A stretch of DNA of 45,646 nt from Brucella pseudogrignonensis (lineage in GTDB: Bacteria; Pseudomonadota; Alphaproteobacteria; Rhizobiales; Rhizobiaceae). A model generated the notes under the pieces. That model saw only the letters and a program-made list of their open reading frames with translations. It was not told the DNA's origin and did no database searches. Each line of letters begins with the position of its first letter. Within the stretch, counting starts at the first letter, position 1. A program made the translations under genes and the position numbers. The stretch is from positions 1-45,646 of the forward strand of contig NZ_NNRM01000008.1 in assembly GCF_002252525.1 (NCBI RefSeq), written 5' to 3'. Positions 43,355 to 45,646 of the stretch are shown here, piece after piece.

Positions 43355-44683
43355 ATGCTTAATAACACCAACGCGCCAAGTCTTGATAACTTCTGGATGC
43401 CGTTCACGGCGAACCGCCAGTTCAAGGCCGCCCCACGCCTGCTCGCAAGCGCTTCGGGCATGTATTACACCGATGTCGACGGCCATCAGGTTCTGGATGG
43501 CACGGCTGGCCTTTGGTGCTGCAATGCCGGTCATGGCCGCAAACAGATCACACAGGCCGTCGAGCGCCAGATCTCGACCATGGACTTCGCGCCGACCTTC
43601 CAGATGGGCCACAACATTGCTTTCGACTTCGCCGAAAAGCTTGCAGCCATTGCGCCCGGCGGCCCGGATGCCAAGCTTGATCGCGTGTTCTTCACCAATT
43701 CCGGCTCGGAATCGGTCGATACCGCACTGAAGATCGCCATCGCTTATCAGCGTGCCATTGGTCAGGGCACCCGTACCCTCATTATCGGTCGTGAAAAAGG
43801 CTATCACGGCGTTGGCTTCGGCGGCATTTCTGTCGGCGGCCTCGTCAACAACCGCCGCGTCTTCCCGCAGATTCCTGCAGATCATATGCGTCATACGCTC
43901 GATATTGGCCGCAATGCATTCTCCAAGGGCTTGCCTGAACACGGCATTGAACTCGCCGACGATCTGGAACGTCTGGTTCAGCTGCATGGCGCAGAAAAGA
44001 TTGCCGCTGTCATCGTCGAACCAATGTCCGGCTCTGCCGGTGTTGTACTTCCGCCAAAGGGCTATCTCGAACGCATTCGCGCGACCGCTGACAAGCACGG
44101 CATTCTGGTGATCTATGACGAAGTCATCACCGGCTTCGGACGCCTCGGCACACCATTTGCTGTCGATTATTTCGGCGTAAAGCCTGATCTCGTCACCACC
44201 GCCAAGGGCCTCACCAACGGCGCAATCCCGATGGGTGCTGTCTTTGCCAGCCGCACAGTGCATGATGCGCTGATGACCGGCCCGGAAAACGCCATCGAGC
44301 TCTTCCACGGCTACACCTATTCCGGCCATCCGGTTGCCTGTGCTGCCGGTCTTGCCACGCTTGAAATCTACGCCGAAGAAGGTCTTCTGACCCGCGGCGC
44401 AGAGCTGGCCGAGCATTGGCAGAACGCGCTTCATTCGCTGAAGGGCGCGCCAAATGTCATCGACATCCGCAACCTCGGCCTCGTTGGCGCAATCGAACTG
44501 TCGTCACGCGAAGGCGCCATCGGCGCACGCGCTTACGATGTCTTTGTCGATTGCTTCAAGAAGGGTCTTCTGATCCGCGTCACCGGCGATGTGATCGCGC
44601 TTTCGCCACCGCTCATCGTGGAAAAAGAACAGATCGACACAATCGTTTCCATGATCGGAGATGCGCTTAAACGCGCGGCCTGA
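43355..44683 (+). CDS. bauA: Omega-amino acid (beta-alanine):pyruvate aminotransferase
   Basis: A class III PLP aminotransferase of 442 residues, preceded by AGGAGG. The N-terminal FWMPFTANRQFKAAPRLL and LDGTAGLWCCNAGHG (Trp54), FFTNSGSESVDTALK, EPMSGSAGVVLPPKGYL, YDEVITGFGRLG and PLP Lys284 in TTAKGLTNGAIPMGAVF match beta-alanine:pyruvate transaminases. It moves the amino group of beta-alanine or other omega-amines to pyruvate, giving malonate semialdehyde and alanine. The semialdehyde dehydrogenase (bauC/mmsA) is not in the window. It ends in a strong terminator; a divergent XRE-cupin gene is the probable regulator. Confidence 0.9.
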   Translation: MLNNTNAPSLDNFWMPFTANRQFKAAPRLLASASGMYYTDVDGHQVLDGTAGLWCCNAGHGRKQITQAVERQISTMDFAPTFQMGHNIAFDFAEKLAAIAPGGPDAKLDRVFFTNSGSESVDTALKIAIAYQRAIGQGTRTLIIGREKGYHGVGFGGISVGGLVNNRRVFPQIPADHMRHTLDIGRNAFSKGLPEHGIELADDLERLVQLHGAEKIAAVIVEPMSGSAGVVLPPKGYLERIRATADKHGILVIYDEVITGFGRLGTPFAVDYFGVKPDLVTTAKGLTNGAIPMGAVFASRTVHDALMTGPENAIELFHGYTYSGHPVACAAGLATLEIYAEEGLLTRGAELAEHWQNALHSLKGAPNVIDIRNLGLVGAIELSSREGAIGARAYDVFVDCFKKGLLIRVTGDVIALSPPLIVEKEQIDTIVSMIGDALKRAA

Positions 44684-44710
44684 TCACCACCCAGATCGAG
44701 CCGCAACTTG

Positions 44711-44740
44711 GCCGCCGCTTTCCCCTGCGGCGGCTTTTTT
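44711..44740 (+). terminator. Terminator of bauA
   Basis: Perfect 8-bp stem GCCGCCGC with GCGGCGGC, 8-base loop, then six T, 27 bases after the stop codon. Confidence 0.92.
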
Positions 44741-44744
44741 CTTA

Positions 44745-44845
44745 AGCATTTCCAGCAAAAGTACGAAGCGGTTTTGCGTAAGATAGTGCGTAAAAACAAA
44801 CAGATAGAGAAGTTTTGGCATTATGCATAACCAGAACTTCTCTAT
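44745..44845. repeat. Intergenic repeat A, copy 2: conserved core plus variable hairpin
   Basis: Core AGCATTTCCAGCAAAAGT, then ACGAAGCGGTTTTGCG, as at 10116. The following hairpin (ATAGAGAAGTTTTGG at 44804-44818 pairing with 44831-44845, one G-T pair) has a sequence unlike that of copy 1 but lies at almost the same distance from the core. Confidence 0.8.
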
Positions 44846-44955
44846 GAATCACATTATGCGGAAAGTGGTCCAAGGGATTCTGCGCATTATCATTTTAGCG
44901 GCCACTATGTGCGAAGCCTCCAAAAGCGTAATAACGTTACATTACATCGCTAAAT

Positions 44956-45646
44956 TTAGCTCTGCGACGGCGTAAATTTTGCCACCAGCGCATGACTATC
45001 GCCCGGATAAGTGAAGCGCACATGTGTCACCGGCTGATCGGCATTCCATGTCTGGCGCTCAACGACAAGACAAGGCGAACCGGCAGGCACGCCAAGCATC
45101 GCAGCGTTTTCCTCGGTTGAGACAACCGCACGGATGGAATGCTGCGCATTGCTCCAAGGCACGCAGGAAACAAGCCAAGGGCCGGGTGATTGCTCTGCAA
45201 AATCGGTCTCTCCCGCGCTCGGCACGGCATCAAGGCTGATAATGCGCTCTTCCAGCGCAAAGACCCGCTTCCCTGCATAATGACGGCAAACTAGTTCGAC
45301 CAGCGGCGTGTGTCGCGGCATGTCGATATGACGCGCATCGGCGGGGCCGCTCAACCGCTCGTTTCGTTTCAGCAGCTCAAAACGATAAGGCTGCCCAAGC
45401 GCTGCGACCTCATCGCGAATATCATGGATTTCGAGAATCGCGGCTTGTGACTGCGGGAAAGAAACAAAGCTGCCCGAACGGCGCTTTCGCTCAATCAGAC
45501 CGGCTTTTGCCAGCTGCGTTAGCGCCTTATTCACGGTCATGCGCGAGCAATTATAATACTCGGTAAGCTCGTGCTCAAACGGGATGCGATGACCGGGCTG
45601 CCACTCGCCAGAAATAATGCGCGTTTCAATATCATCCAGAATACGC
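44956..45646 (-). CDS. hutC: Histidine utilisation repressor, GntR/HutC family (start outside window)
   Basis: The C-terminal 229 residues are inside the window; the frame continues past the edge upstream. The visible part begins inside the GntR winged helix (SGEWQPGHRIPFEHEL, then YYNCSRMTVNKALTQLAKAGL) and is followed by the UTRA effector domain with PLVELVCRHYAGKRVFALEERII and RFTYPGDSHALVAKF. HutC proteins bind urocanate and repress the hut histidine-degradation operon, which is expected outside the window. HutC is favoured over other GntR/UTRA members by the YNCSRMTVNKAL and ALEERIISLDAVP words. Confidence 0.88.
   Translation of the reverse strand, partial: RILDDIETRIISGEWQPGHRIPFEHELTEYYNCSRMTVNKALTQLAKAGLIERKRRSGSFVSFPQSQAAILEIHDIRDEVAALGQPYRFELLKRNERLSGPADARHIDMPRHTPLVELVCRHYAGKRVFALEERIISLDAVPSAGETDFAEQSPGPWLVSCVPWSNAQHSIRAVVSTEENAAMLGVPAGSPCLVVERQTWNADQPVTHVRFTYPGDSHALVAKFTPSQS

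Overview
The window looks like a chromosomal segment of an alphaproteobacterium of the order Rhizobiales, most likely the Brucella/Ochrobactrum group. This rests on moderately high GC, a Brucella-like set of proteins (306-residue arginase, ornithine cyclodeaminase, HutC, an OMP beta-barrel, a two-adaptor RND pump) and several families of short palindromic intergenic repeats of the kind found in that group. No sequence search was run, so the genus is an inference.

Layout. 1-5749 (minus) is the 5' part of a giant surface adhesin: a BapA-prefix-like N-terminus, a Gly-rich hydrophobic segment, about 210 Asp-Ala dipeptides, seven near-identical 82-residue Ig-like repeats, two related VCBS/Ig-like domains and a low-complexity Asp/His/Ser/Thr stretch. 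Its 3' end lies outside the window. 6075-7932 is AT-rich and holds an AraC regulator and a group III truncated haemoglobin. 8031-10761 is an arginine-catabolic unit: arginase and ornithine cyclodeaminase, with a divergent Lrp-type regulator. 10948-12440 is an ArsR-type regulator plus an old-yellow-enzyme reductase, followed by tex (12633-14945). 15094-18887 is a complete ABC importer of the Fe(III)/phosphonate type.

19267-24689 is a lysine/pipecolate catabolic cluster: an AmaA-like oxidase, a LysR regulator, HglS (2-oxoadipate dioxygenase) and the AmaB dehydrogenase. Then come purU, a SIS-domain sugar-phosphate protein, and a three-gene RND efflux operon with two adaptors (24885-32280). 32444-35055 is a YdeP/FdhF-type molybdoprotein translationally coupled to a small winged-helix-like protein. 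35401-37605 holds lldD and an outer-membrane beta-barrel. 37656-40774 is an Lrp regulator divergent from alr-dadA (alanine racemase, D-amino-acid dehydrogenase). 40864-42496 is azlCD (branched-chain amino acid export) with a divergent Lrp regulator. 42514-44683 is an XRE-cupin regulator divergent from an omega-amino acid:pyruvate aminotransferase. The window ends inside hutC.

Functionally, most of 8-45 kb concerns amino acids and amines: arginine to ornithine to proline, lysine/pipecolate to 2-oxoglutarate, D-/L-alanine to pyruvate, beta-alanine or other omega-amino acids, branched-chain export and histidine. Each unit has a local regulator, three of them Lrp/AsnC. Many intergenic gaps carry palindromic repeats, two of them inside promoter or leader regions. 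No tRNA, rRNA, CRISPR array, insertion sequence or prophage gene was recognised.
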